A stretch of DNA of 64,000 nucleotides, taken from positions 1 through 64,000 of the IMG/VR virus record IMGVR_UViG_3300027805_000008. One strand, given 5' to 3'. The position numbers were made by a program, and so were the translations under genes. Origin of the DNA: a virus. The notes beneath the pieces were generated by a model. That model was not told where the DNA came from, did not search any database, and worked only from the letters and a program-made list of their open reading frames with translations. Below, one piece after another: positions 37,017 through 47,545 of the stretch; the first letter of the stretch is position 1; each line of letters begins with the position of its first letter.

Positions 37017-40000
37017 ATGGCTGACGAAACAATCAGTACCAAGATAGTCGCTAATGCCGACTTCTCATCCCTTATTGCCGATGTGCATAAGGTTACCGCC
37101 AGCCTATCAAAATTACAAGAACAATTAGCTAACTCTAATAAGATGATGGCAAATCAAATTGCTGTCATGAACAGATCATTTGCAGACACACTAAGAAGTA
37201 CAGGACAATTCTCCACACACTTTGTAAGCCTACAATCAGATGTAGAAAAATTTGGTAAAAATCTAGATGGCGGAAAACTAAAGTTAAATCAATATTTTAA
37301 TACTTTTAGGGATCATGCTAGAACATCTGGCGGACTTATAAGAGAATTAGCAAAGCAACAAGTAGCCCTTCAGAACTCAGTATTACAACCGCTAGGCAGA
37401 AACGCACAAGGACTTATGCAGTTCAATGTGCATGTTCCAAGAGGGCTAGATGAAGTAAAAAATAAAACAGCAATAGTAAGACAAGAATTGCAAATTATGA
37501 ATAAGGTTATTCAGGATGGTGCTGGACAACTTATTAATTGGGGTAAAAATACTCAGTGGGCAGGCCGTCAGTTAACAGTCGGTTTAACCGTACCACTTGT
37601 AGCCTTTGGAGCACAAGCTGCAAAAGCATTTAGAGAAGCAGATCAAGAGTTAGTTCGTTTAACTAAGGTTTACGGAGATGTTGCAGGAACATCAGCAGCA
37701 GAATTAGGTAGAGTTAGACAAGAAGTTACTTCTACTGCAAAAGAAATTTCTGCAGCGATGGGTGTTTCATTTAAAGAAACTATTGGTCTTGCAGCAGATA
37801 TTGCGGCTACTGGTAAAACTGGAGATGAGTTACTAGGGTCAATTAAAGAGACCACAAGACTTGCAGTACTTGGAGAAGTAGACAGACAAGAAGCTATGAA
37901 GGCCACACTTGCAATTCAGTCAGCATTTAAGCAAAATACAGATCAACTTTCAGAGTCTATTAACTTCCTTAACGCAGTTGAAAACCAAACTTCAACTACT
38001 CTAAATGACCTTGTAGAAGCAATTCCAAAAGCTGGTCCAGTAATTCAAGGTTTGGGAGGAAGCGTACAAGACTTAGCGCTTTACCTTACAGCTATGCGTG
38101 AAGGCGGAATTAACGCATCAGAAGGAGCTAACGCATTAAAGTCAGCTCTCGCATCTTTAATTAACCCAACAGATGTTGCTGTAGGAAAGTTTCAATCATT
38201 AGGAATAGATCTTTTAGGAATAGTAAATAACAATGCTGGTAATTTAACTGGAACATTAATGGAATTACAAGGGGCTCTAGATAACCTAGATCCACTTCAA
38301 AAACAACAAGCAATCGAGCAGCTATTTGGAAAATTTCAGTTTTCAAGACTAAATGCTTTATTTGAAAATTTAGGTAGACAGGGAAGTCAAACGCTTCAGG
38401 TTTTAGATTTAATGAAGGCTTCTACTGGGGAATTAGCAACTGTAGCAGATCGAGAATTAGCAGCAGTAACCGAGTCGGCTTCTGGTAAGTATCGCAGGGC
38501 AATAGAAAGCTTAAGAGCATCTTTAGCTACAGTAGGAGAACAATTCCTTCAAATTAATACGGTTCTTATTCAGGTTATTGATAAGATTGTACAGTTTGCT
38601 AATAATTTGCCAGGCCCAGTAAAACAAATACTTGCATTAGCTGGAGGATTTACAGCAATCATAGGTCCAGTAATTATGTTAACTGGTGTACTTGCTAACT
38701 TCTTTGGGTATTTGTTAAAGGGCGCATTCCATATGAAGGCATTCTTTAAGGGTGGCGAAGGATGGAAATATTTAACTCCAGAAATGTTAGCAGCAGAAAA
38801 AGCTGGCAGGCTAGTTGAGCAATCATTTTACGATGACGCAAAAGCTGCAGCTGTACTACAGCAAGCGCTTAGAAATTTATTAGATGAATTTGCTATTCTA
38901 GAACAAAAAGCTAAAATAGGGTCAATGTCAATAAATCCAGCAGTATCAACAATGGCTGGAAGCATGATAGTGGGCGGACAGAGAGTGGTTAATCCCTCAC
39001 ACCCACTTGCGGGAGAACAGGGAACAAGAGCAAGTTCTCACATGGTTCCAAGAGCTGGTATGACGGAAGCTCAAAGACTGCAACAAACAATGTTTGGAAT
39101 GGTTCCAGGATCAATCCCAGTAAATCAGAAAATTGGTCAGAACCCACAAATTTATATGAACGAACCTCTTCCAAATGTTCCTGGACTTACAACGGTTAAT
39201 GGGGTATCTACAGGCATTGTTTCTGGAGAAGCTGCAAGATGGCATGCAATGATGGCTACACTTGGAATGCAGTCAAAGGCGGAAATTGAAACTTTAAAGA
39301 AAACAATTGTGGCTACTGGAACTGTAAGCAAAGAATTTATGATGCAGTTTGATGATATTCTTCCTGTTGTTTCAAGACTTACAGATAATGCAGCAAGAGA
39401 ATCTGCAATGATTGTCGCAGAACTTCGTGCAGGAAAAATGACTGTAGAAGCTGCTAGGGCAAAAATTGTAGCTCTTAATTTGCAAACAGAACAAATGATT
39501 GCTTCTTCTGTTCAATCACAAGCACTGGCTATGGGCAGAACAATTAATCCAACAATGGTTCCAACATTAAATCAACCAGTAGTTGATGCTACTGGAAAAT
39601 CAAATATGAGAGAGTTGTTTAAAAAGGGTAAAACAAGAGATTTCATTAATCGTATTGCTGGAGTATTGGGTGTAAGAACATCAGGTGCTGGGTACAATGT
39701 TGAAACCACAATTCCTAAAAAATTTAATAGAGGAAATATAGTTCCAGGATCTGGAAATACAGATACAGTTCCAGCAATGCTTACACCTGGAGAGTTTGTT
39801 GTTAATAAGCAAGCAACTCAGCAAAATAGGCCATTACTAGAAGCAATCAACAATAGTACATTGGGTGGGCAAGCAACTCCTGGAAGATCAAATTACGGTC
39901 CAATTAATCCAGGACTAATGGCAAATGTCTCAAGGCTATACACAAGGACTGGAAATTTTGCACGTAGGTGGTTCTGGGATACAAGCACTGGATCAAGTCT

Positions 40001-43000
40001 TTCTGGGCAGAGAGACTCACTTGTCAGATCAATAAGAAAAAGACCAATACTAAATAAGAGCGGTGTTCCTTATTCTGAAGCAGAATTAAGAAAAGCTCCT
40101 AAAGAAGAAATTCAAGCATTATGGGCTAACTATGATAGAGGACATGTAGCTCCACACAGGTCTATAGGCGGAACAGATAACTACTTTGCCCCAGGAATAT
40201 TAATGCCTATGTTTAGAGGATCCAATAGGTCAATGATCTCTGCAGGAGATCCAATAGCAATTGCAAAAAGTTTAGAAAATCAATCAATTCATCCAACAGT
40301 ATTTTTAGATGAAGCAGCCGAAGCATTTGGTTATGTTGCTGGTTCAAAAACAGATGCAGCTTATGAAGCATTGATAAAAGGATTATATAAGAGAGGTGCT
40401 AAGAAATTTGATCCTAGATCAGGTGATTCATTTGAAAAGTTTGCGTTTGAAACAATATCTCCGTTTTTACAAAATATTAAAAATAGCTCTGGGGCAAATC
40501 TATTAGATGATCTTTCAAGAATTGGAACAGTAAGAGGAACTCAGGCAAATAGATCTTCTGGTGGACGTTCTGGAACTGGTTCAATAGCACCGTTTGCCGT
40601 AGCAGATGACTATTTCACACTAAACATGAATACTGGCGGAATGGTTCCATCACCAAATGGACAAAAGTATAATATGGGCGGAATGGTTCAGGGTTACAAT
40701 AGAGGCGGAATGGTAGCTGGACTACTTGGAGCTTCAGCAGTCGGTCTTGGCGGACAGATGCTAGGAAATGCAGTAGGCGGAGGACTTGGGTCAGCTATTA
40801 CAATGGGCTCCTATCTTGCAAGTAGTATGATAGGATTTGGTGGAATGGGTGGTAGAGGAGATCAAAAGGGTCCAGGTTTTGTTGGAAGACAAATGCAAAA
40901 AATTGATCCACAAGGTAATTTAACTAAGCCAATTGGACCATTAAATAACTTATCTGATGCAACTAAAAAGCTCTCAGGAAATCTGGGTGGGGTAAGCAGA
41001 ATGTTTGGCCCATTATTAAGAGGCTTCACAACTTTACTAAGACTAACAAGCCCGCTTGGAATAGCAATTACTGGAGTAACTGCTGCAATTGGATTTTTTG
41101 TAAAGGCTCAAAAAGAAAAAGCAAAAGCTTTAGAAACAGGTAGACAAGCATTCGGTATGGATGCTGCTGCTGCAGAAAAAGCAGGATTCAAATATACAGA
41201 TTATAACGCTAAAATAAAGGTAGCAATTGAAGATGCTAAGGCATTAAAAGAAAGAAATATGATGATTTACGAAAGCATGACAAAGGCTAACGTTCCAATC
41301 AACATGACAATTGAACAATACAAAAAGCTTAAAGAACAAGTAAAGTCAACAATGGGAAGTTACATAGACCTATTTGATCAAACAGATAGAAAAGATGTTG
41401 GCAATGTTGCTGTTCAGTTAAAGGCACAATTTATGGCAGCTGGAGATTCTGCAGAGGTTGCTACTGCTAAAATATTTACAATGATTAAGCAGTCTGAAAA
41501 TGCTAATATGGCTGCGTCAGCAATTAGCTCTAATGCCTTCCAAAGCATTCAAAATATGGAACAGGCTTCTGCTCAAACAGTAAAAACATTTGAAGCAGCA
41601 ATGAAAACTGGAGATGCTGAATCGCAAGCCAGGGCTTTGCACAGCACATTTATGGCAATGGATGCTACTCTAGAAGAAACCATTAGAAAGCAAAAAGAGC
41701 TAGGGGATTCAGGAAAAGCTAATGCAGAGCAGGTCGGCAGTGCAATAGAACAGAAGCTTGCAAGTATTAATAAGTCTTTTGGCACTCAGGCAAACCTATC
41801 AAAAGATGTTATTAGTGAACTAGGTAAAACAGATCCTCTATTAGCGGAGATGTTAAATAGCACAGATACTCTTTCTAGTGCATGGGCTAAATACAGATTA
41901 ATTCTTCAGGGTGCTGCTACCGATCTTGAGAATATGACTGGAGAAGCAGCAATCGCTGCGCTTTCTTTAAATGAAATAGTGAAGGCTCAAGTTCAACTAA
42001 ACCCAGCTGTTGCTGCTGCAAATAAATCATATGCTGGTATGACTGCTAGAATTAAAGAACTTGAAAAGGCACAAAGAGGCCAGTCTGTTAAAGCTCAATA
42101 TAATGCTAAAGAAGAATCAGCTAGACTGCAAAAACAAATTGCAGAAATTAAAAAGGCTGCTCAAGAAAAAATTGATGGAATTCGCAAAGCAACTGAAGCA
42201 GAAAATACTCAGCTAGAAATTCAAAAAGCTCAACTAAGAGCTCAGCAAATGTTGATCCAGGGCAATATGTCTGGATACGCTGAAGAGCAAATGACAATTG
42301 AGCAGTTAATGAATGAGGCTAATCGTAAAGATGCAGAAGAAGCAATTATCGCTAAGGCAGAAATTGATATTAAGCCTCTTCAGGATGCACTTGATGCTAT
42401 AGCAGACAAGAATGACAAAGCTGCAAAGAAGGCGGCACTTGCAGGAGAGAGCTTATCAGATCTTAGAACCAAGGCAAGCGATTACAATACTAAGCTTCAG
42501 GAGTATACACAAAATCTAAACACTACAATGTTTAAGTATTTGACAGACATTAACTTTAAAAATACTCCAGAGTATGAAGCAGCAATAAAAGCCTTAGACA
42601 ATCTTGGCCAAAAGCTAGGAATTAAAACTCCAGCGAAGGATGTTGTTTCAGAAATTACTAACGCATTAAAAAATGGAATTAACGCAGAAAACGTAACTCT
42701 TTATGCCGAAAAGGTTCAAGAAGGACAAAGAAGAGACTACACTAATAATTTAAAAAATATGACAGAAACCATTAAAAGGGGAGGCGGAGACGTAACAAAA
42801 ATTTATGATCCAAATACTCAAGAATTAACTCCACAAGCTAGAAGCGCTCTTATTAAGGGAGATGAGTTAATGCCTGGTGATACATTTACAGATAGTCAGG
42901 GAAGACCGTATAAGGTAACTAGAAAATTTGGTCCTGGACATGGAGCAGAATCAACAGGAGACCGAACTGTAAAAACAACACCGTCAATGTCGGCAAAAAG

Positions 43001-43307
43001 ATTTTTGGGTGGAAGAGTTGTGCCAGGAATTCCTTATACAATTAATGATGGTAAGAAAACAGAGGGGGTAGTGTTTGATTATCCAGGAATGATTAAACCA
43101 AATATTGAAACAGCCTTTAATATTCCTAATGGAACTAAATATAACGGAATGGGCGGATCTACTACTTCAAATAGCAGTAACGTATATAATATAGAGATTG
43201 CTCTAAACGGAACAAACGTCACAGCAGATGATGTTATAAACAGAATGAAACGAGAGATGGCTTTGATTAATGCTAAAGAAGGAATAAGTAGAAGGGTTGG
43301 TGCATAA
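37017..43307 (+). CDS. Tape measure protein (2096 aa)
   Basis: The longest gene, directly after the frameshifted chaperones. Residues about 1-180 are coiled coil; residues about 190-560 match the TP901-type tail tape measure (VGLTVPLVAFGAQAAKAFREAD). Hydrophobic segments lie near 535-570 and 1340-1365. NTDTVPAMLTPGEFVV (about 908-925) is the common tape-measure glycine/DTVP block. At about 1.5 angstrom per residue the tail would be roughly 310 nm long (inference). An extra unfamiliar domain at about 1000-1190 is noted separately. Confidence 0.9.
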   Translation: MADETISTKIVANADFSSLIADVHKVTASLSKLQEQLANSNKMMANQIAVMNRSFADTLRSTGQFSTHFVSLQSDVEKFGKNLDGGKLKLNQYFNTFRDHARTSGGLIRELAKQQVALQNSVLQPLGRNAQGLMQFNVHVPRGLDEVKNKTAIVRQELQIMNKVIQDGAGQLINWGKNTQWAGRQLTVGLTVPLVAFGAQAAKAFREADQELVRLTKVYGDVAGTSAAELGRVRQEVTSTAKEISAAMGVSFKETIGLAADIAATGKTGDELLGSIKETTRLAVLGEVDRQEAMKATLAIQSAFKQNTDQLSESINFLNAVENQTSTTLNDLVEAIPKAGPVIQGLGGSVQDLALYLTAMREGGINASEGANALKSALASLINPTDVAVGKFQSLGIDLLGIVNNNAGNLTGTLMELQGALDNLDPLQKQQAIEQLFGKFQFSRLNALFENLGRQGSQTLQVLDLMKASTGELATVADRELAAVTESASGKYRRAIESLRASLATVGEQFLQINTVLIQVIDKIVQFANNLPGPVKQILALAGGFTAIIGPVIMLTGVLANFFGYLLKGAFHMKAFFKGGEGWKYLTPEMLAAEKAGRLVEQSFYDDAKAAAVLQQALRNLLDEFAILEQKAKIGSMSINPAVSTMAGSMIVGGQRVVNPSHPLAGEQGTRASSHMVPRAGMTEAQRLQQTMFGMVPGSIPVNQKIGQNPQIYMNEPLPNVPGLTTVNGVSTGIVSGEAARWHAMMATLGMQSKAEIETLKKTIVATGTVSKEFMMQFDDILPVVSRLTDNAARESAMIVAELRAGKMTVEAARAKIVALNLQTEQMIASSVQSQALAMGRTINPTMVPTLNQPVVDATGKSNMRELFKKGKTRDFINRIAGVLGVRTSGAGYNVETTIPKKFNRGNIVPGSGNTDTVPAMLTPGEFVVNKQATQQNRPLLEAINNSTLGGQATPGRSNYGPINPGLMANVSRLYTRTGNFARRWFWDTSTGSSLSGQRDSLVRSIRKRPILNKSGVPYSEAELRKAPKEEIQALWANYDRGHVAPHRSIGGTDNYFAPGILMPMFRGSNRSMISAGDPIAIAKSLENQSIHPTVFLDEAAEAFGYVAGSKTDAAYEALIKGLYKRGAKKFDPRSGDSFEKFAFETISPFLQNIKNSSGANLLDDLSRIGTVRGTQANRSSGGRSGTGSIAPFAVADDYFTLNMNTGGMVPSPNGQKYNMGGMVQGYNRGGMVAGLLGASAVGLGGQMLGNAVGGGLGSAITMGSYLASSMIGFGGMGGRGDQKGPGFVGRQMQKIDPQGNLTKPIGPLNNLSDATKKLSGNLGGVSRMFGPLLRGFTTLLRLTSPLGIAITGVTAAIGFFVKAQKEKAKALETGRQAFGMDAAAAEKAGFKYTDYNAKIKVAIEDAKALKERNMMIYESMTKANVPINMTIEQYKKLKEQVKSTMGSYIDLFDQTDRKDVGNVAVQLKAQFMAAGDSAEVATAKIFTMIKQSENANMAASAISSNAFQSIQNMEQASAQTVKTFEAAMKTGDAESQARALHSTFMAMDATLEETIRKQKELGDSGKANAEQVGSAIEQKLASINKSFGTQANLSKDVISELGKTDPLLAEMLNSTDTLSSAWAKYRLILQGAATDLENMTGEAAIAALSLNEIVKAQVQLNPAVAAANKSYAGMTARIKELEKAQRGQSVKAQYNAKEESARLQKQIAEIKKAAQEKIDGIRKATEAENTQLEIQKAQLRAQQMLIQGNMSGYAEEQMTIEQLMNEANRKDAEEAIIAKAEIDIKPLQDALDAIADKNDKAAKKAALAGESLSDLRTKASDYNTKLQEYTQNLNTTMFKYLTDINFKNTPEYEAAIKALDNLGQKLGIKTPAKDVVSEITNALKNGINAENVTLYAEKVQEGQRRDYTNNLKNMTETIKRGGGDVTKIYDPNTQELTPQARSALIKGDELMPGDTFTDSQGRPYKVTRKFGPGHGAESTGDRTVKTTPSMSAKRFLGGRVVPGIPYTINDGKKTEGVVFDYPGMIKPNIETAFNIPNGTKYNGMGGSTTSNSSNVYNIEIALNGTNVTADDVINRMKREMALINAKEGISRRVGA

Positions 43308-43309
43308 TA

Positions 43310-43813
43310 ATGTCTATGTATTTACCCAGAGGTTCGGTTTTAAATGTAGAAGCAAAAGATCTTCTTGCCACACCGCAAGGTGCTGTAAAGGTTTGGAATA
43401 AAATTACCGAGCATAATAGATCAGATATTAGTATTTCTATAGAAAGAATTGAAAGATCAGTTAGAACATCTAATGGAACACTAAGAAAAAATCACATTGC
43501 TGATAAAAGAAGATTCTCAATGTCATGGACAATGCTTCCTTCTTATAGAAATTTAACAGTGGATGGTGGATGGGGAGCAGAAGATTTAAGATCTTTTTAC
43601 TTAAGCGACGACGGTAAAAAAGAATTTAATATTAGAATTAACTTGGCAAAGAGCGGAACAGATACATCCTCATCTGGTGCTTTATATACGCCAACTATGG
43701 CAAATACATCATCAGAATTATATACCGTAGTATTTGGAGGCTGTAATTTTTCAGTTGTAAAACGTGGTCTACAGCCACACTGGAATGTTTCTATTGAACT
43801 GGAAGAAGTATAA
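43310..43813 (+). CDS. Distal tail-like minor tail protein (167 aa)
   Basis: ISIERIERSVRTSNGTLRKN with a final GLQPHWNVSIELEEV. The strand pattern and position right after the tape measure match the distal tail protein that closes the tail tube. The gene overlaps the next one by a base. Confidence 0.6.
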   Translation: MSMYLPRGSVLNVEAKDLLATPQGAVKVWNKITEHNRSDISISIERIERSVRTSNGTLRKNHIADKRRFSMSWTMLPSYRNLTVDGGWGAEDLRSFYLSDDGKKEFNIRINLAKSGTDTSSSGALYTPTMANTSSELYTVVFGGCNFSVVKRGLQPHWNVSIELEEV

Positions 43814-46800
43814 TGATTTCATCTCCAACGGTTAAAACTTTACTAGAAGAAAATACCACAATCCAAACTAATGTGGGCTGTACTATCGAATACAATATGA
43901 ATTCAATGGTGGATAATATTTCTGTCACTGGAACAGATTATGTTAGATCAGATGGGGCTAAGCCTTATCAAAAACTTTTTCCAGCATCTTCTGTGGTTAA
44001 GCCATTTAGACCTTTAGGGGCTGGAGTCAAGTATGGAATATTTGGAGACGTATCTTTAAATACTTGGAAAGATCCTAAAAAGATAGAATACCCATTAAAT
44101 TTTAGAACTTATTATCCTGGAACAGAAACCTATTATAAGTATTGGGTATCTCAAAAAGGTGTTGGAGCAAATATAGCAATATCATACCCGCAAGCGGTTT
44201 TAACAAATAAAATTGTTGTTAGATTTGAAATATCTCACTCTATTCCTGCAACATGGACTGTGTATAAACAAGGAGATATAGTTCTTGCAACAGGCACAAG
44301 TGCTGCTATAAAACCCTTTACAACTAATGGAATAAAAAACTATGACGCTGGAACACTAACTCTTTATTATAATGGCACGGCATGGGTAACTACAGAGCCT
44401 ACAGCAATTGCAACACCAGTATCTATAACAGGATTAAAGCTAGTAACATCAGGTGTTAATACGCCTATTAGGACGGCCCCTGAAATTAGCGGTTCTCATG
44501 TTGCAGTAATTGAGATTTCCCCTAGATGGGTAGCTGATTTAACAGATCATATAGTTGGATTTTCTATAAATCAAGAATCTTCTACCAGCGCAGACGACAT
44601 TTTGCCAGTGGGAAAAGTTTCTGCTAACTCTTTATCTATGGATTTAGTTTCATATGAATCTTCTAGAAAAATTATTACATATGAAAAGGGCACGGCATTT
44701 GACTCTTCTAAATTATATATGTATAAGTCAGCAGAACTAAAGCCATATATAAAAGTTTATTATTCGGGAGCCCCATATACAGATTCAAATGGACAGCACG
44801 AGAGAGTCAAGCAGGGAGCTTTTTATATTGATAACTGGAGCACATCAGAGTTTGGAGATATTTCTTTAGACGCACTAGACGGGGCAAAGTACTTGCAAGA
44901 CATATCTTGCCCTGGAATGGTTTCAAAAGATTCTACTACAGTAGGAATTATTAGAAGGCTTTTAGACAATGTTGGATTTACAAATTATAATATAAACTAT
45001 AAAACTAATATTCTTACTGGAGCAATTACAGATACCTCTATTATAAGTCCCTTTTACTGGTGGACAGATGATGGAGAAAGTGTATGGAATGCAATCCAAG
45101 AGCTATGTAGAGACTCTCAAATGGTTGCAACATTCGATGAAAATAATATTTTACAGTTTTACACAAGAGACTACCTATTCTCTCAATCAACAGCTCATTG
45201 GAATTTTAAGTATTCAAAAGATGGAAATATTCTTCCTAATATAATTTCTTTTCAAAAAAGAGACCTTCCAGCAGTTAACCAAGTAAAAGTTTTATGGAGT
45301 CCAGTAACATCTAGCCAGCTCATTGGAGATGGACAGCCATTGTGGAAATCTGGATCAGCGTATTTAGGCGCATACTCTTTGGTAACAGATATCCCGTCTA
45401 GTACCAACGGCGGTGGTGCTGGAACAACAATTAGCTTAGTGCCAATAACAGTTAATCAAGACGTTAAACAAATTATATATAACTATGCTGGTTATTTGGT
45501 AATAGATTCTGAAATAATAGAGTATGATGCAATTGAGTATCAATATGTAAATCAACAATTAACTAGAACAAATATTTGGATCACCCAGTTCTCAGATTTG
45601 CAAAAAATTGCTAATGATATAACTACCTCGTTGCCAGCTAATCTAGCAATTGGGCAAACTGGAAGAATTCGAATAAAATCTAGAGGAGCATTTGGAACAA
45701 GCGCAGCTGCTCATGCAAGGACTGGTTCCGTAACTGGCTGGAATGGATTTGAGAATACCTTTAGGGCTAGCTCTGAAAATTTACAAGGTACAAGTACTCC
45801 ATCAAGTGTTTCTCATGAACCTGCCGCAGTTCCAGATATACTGTCTGTTCCTCCAACAGCTGAAGAAGAAAAGGTTGGAACGAAGCTTGTTCAAAAATCT
45901 TTATTTCAAATAACATCTAGCGGAGATCCTAGCCAAAAAAATAAGTACTCTGTTTGTGTAAAAAATATGGGAATAGCTAATTCTGGAAACTACTATAATT
46001 TTGGCACTGGATTATTTTTTAAAGGAACTAAAGATAATACTAGGGCATCTGGCGGAATTGGATTTTTTACAAGTCCAAATGGATTAGATGGCTACTATAT
46101 TAAACTAGAAACAACTAGCAATCTGGCAGATAGCGGATCAGATAGGCCATTATCAATTTTTAAAGTTAAAAATGGAGTTATTACTCCTTTACAAGATAGT
46201 CAGGAAAAAGGTAGCAATAAATCATTAGCATATTTAGCGCAAGGAATTTCTTATAAGGTAGATATGCGTATAAAAATTGAAAGTTCTGTTGTTGCGATAG
46301 ACGTTTTTATTAATAACTTTAGAATAACAGCAGTTGATGCAACAGATACAATTTCTCCAACAAATAATATTGCATTATTTTCAAATGCTAACTCAACATT
46401 TTTTGATTATGTATATTCTATTCCTCTAAACGAAGATCAATATAAAGATGGAATCATTGGAAGTCAGTATTCTGGAAGATTTGGATCAACAACTTTAGAC
46501 TTTTTATATGGAGATAAACTATCCAGTGGATTTGAAAACAGTGGAATCCCTGGAGGAGCCATTGACGAATTTGGAACGGTTGCTAGAGAGCTGCTAAAAG
46601 TAAATATTAAATATGACTCTAGGCCAGCTTTTCCAATAATTACCAGCCTAGGATTAAATCAATTCGTAGAGATGATTGGATATAGGCTCAATTCCTTCGG
46701 AGCAGAAGTATATGTTTTAAATAATGCTGGAACATTTATTCCCTTAGACGATTCTAGATTTGCCTCATTTAGTGTAATTGGTAATACACTAGTTCAGTCT

Positions 46801-47121
46801 GGTCAAAATGAATACTTAGATAAAACAATAAATGAGTTTACAGTCCCAGAGCAGGTAACATTTGAGTCTGTCTGGATTCAAAAAGAATCTGATGCTAAAA
46901 GCCTCTCTGATTGGATTAAGGCACAGTGGTCAAAAAAACAATCTGTATGTGAGCTAGAAATTTTCTCAAACCCCTTGATTTCTGTAGGAGATATTGTTAC
47001 AATTAACTACCCATCTAATAGTCTAGATGGAACACAAAAGTTTATAGTATCTAGCATTAATAATTCATTTGACGGGGGGCTAAGTACCAAAATAACAACT
47101 AGATCTATTTATAGTTCATAA
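43813..47121 (+). CDS. Tail hub / baseplate protein (1102 aa)
   Basis: A large tail-tip protein. The N-terminal half has hub-like elements (SVWNAIQELCRDSQMVATFDE), while residues about 690-860 form a jelly-roll insertion (FFKGTKDNTRASGGIGFFTS, YKVDMRIKIESSVVAIDV). The end (NPLISVGDIVTINYPSN) is typical of siphovirus tail-associated proteins. It probably anchors the fibres of 47138-56493. Confidence 0.7.
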   Translation: MISSPTVKTLLEENTTIQTNVGCTIEYNMNSMVDNISVTGTDYVRSDGAKPYQKLFPASSVVKPFRPLGAGVKYGIFGDVSLNTWKDPKKIEYPLNFRTYYPGTETYYKYWVSQKGVGANIAISYPQAVLTNKIVVRFEISHSIPATWTVYKQGDIVLATGTSAAIKPFTTNGIKNYDAGTLTLYYNGTAWVTTEPTAIATPVSITGLKLVTSGVNTPIRTAPEISGSHVAVIEISPRWVADLTDHIVGFSINQESSTSADDILPVGKVSANSLSMDLVSYESSRKIITYEKGTAFDSSKLYMYKSAELKPYIKVYYSGAPYTDSNGQHERVKQGAFYIDNWSTSEFGDISLDALDGAKYLQDISCPGMVSKDSTTVGIIRRLLDNVGFTNYNINYKTNILTGAITDTSIISPFYWWTDDGESVWNAIQELCRDSQMVATFDENNILQFYTRDYLFSQSTAHWNFKYSKDGNILPNIISFQKRDLPAVNQVKVLWSPVTSSQLIGDGQPLWKSGSAYLGAYSLVTDIPSSTNGGGAGTTISLVPITVNQDVKQIIYNYAGYLVIDSEIIEYDAIEYQYVNQQLTRTNIWITQFSDLQKIANDITTSLPANLAIGQTGRIRIKSRGAFGTSAAAHARTGSVTGWNGFENTFRASSENLQGTSTPSSVSHEPAAVPDILSVPPTAEEEKVGTKLVQKSLFQITSSGDPSQKNKYSVCVKNMGIANSGNYYNFGTGLFFKGTKDNTRASGGIGFFTSPNGLDGYYIKLETTSNLADSGSDRPLSIFKVKNGVITPLQDSQEKGSNKSLAYLAQGISYKVDMRIKIESSVVAIDVFINNFRITAVDATDTISPTNNIALFSNANSTFFDYVYSIPLNEDQYKDGIIGSQYSGRFGSTTLDFLYGDKLSSGFENSGIPGGAIDEFGTVARELLKVNIKYDSRPAFPIITSLGLNQFVEMIGYRLNSFGAEVYVLNNAGTFIPLDDSRFASFSVIGNTLVQSGQNEYLDKTINEFTVPEQVTFESVWIQKESDAKSLSDWIKAQWSKKQSVCELEIFSNPLISVGDIVTINYPSNSLDGTQKFIVSSINNSFDGGLSTKITTRSIYSS

Positions 47122-47125
47122 ATGG

Positions 47126-47131
47126 TATAAT
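47126..47131 (+). promoter_or_regulatory. Extended -10 for leaderless mRNA
   Basis: TGG-TATAAT, six bases, then ATG of 47138-47545. Confidence 0.5.
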
Positions 47132-47137
47132 GAAAAA

Positions 47138-47545
47138 ATGGCATCATCAGATAAGAAAAAGCCTTCCGCAAGCAGTCAGCCAAATAGTGCTGCCCTGGTT
47201 ACAGTAGCTGGGTCAGAGCTAGATTTTTATACAAATTCAAATTATTTAGCCTATGAGCTACCTCAATATGCAGCAGCACAAAGGCTAGGCAAGCTAGGTA
47301 GCGATGATTTAGATGATGATTTAAGAGGAGATCCAGAAGAAGAAACGGGATCAGATGATGATGATACTGGTGATGAGGGAACTAAACAAAAAAATACTAG
47401 ACCAAGCCTTTCTGATATTGAGATAGTCTCAAACGAAGTAGTTTTTGATTCAGCAAATAATCCTACTGCAAAAGTAGTCTTTAAGGTTAAGAATAGTAGT
47501 GGTAAAGAATTAATGGCAGTGAATGTCAGAGTGGAGAAAAAATGA
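47138..47545 (+). CDS. Acidic, mostly disordered tail protein (135 aa)
   Basis: The middle is disordered and acidic (DDLDDDLRGDPEEETGSDDD), with a short beta C-terminal domain (ASDIEIVSNEVVFDS-like strand, then VFKVKNSSGKELMAVNV). TATAAT lies six bases before the ATG with no ribosome site, so it appears leaderless. It overlaps the next gene by four bases. A linker or assembly function is plausible. Confidence 0.6.
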   Translation: MASSDKKKPSASSQPNSAALVTVAGSELDFYTNSNYLAYELPQYAAAQRLGKLGSDDLDDDLRGDPEEETGSDDDDTGDEGTKQKNTRPSLSDIEIVSNEVVFDSANNPTAKVVFKVKNSSGKELMAVNVRVEKK

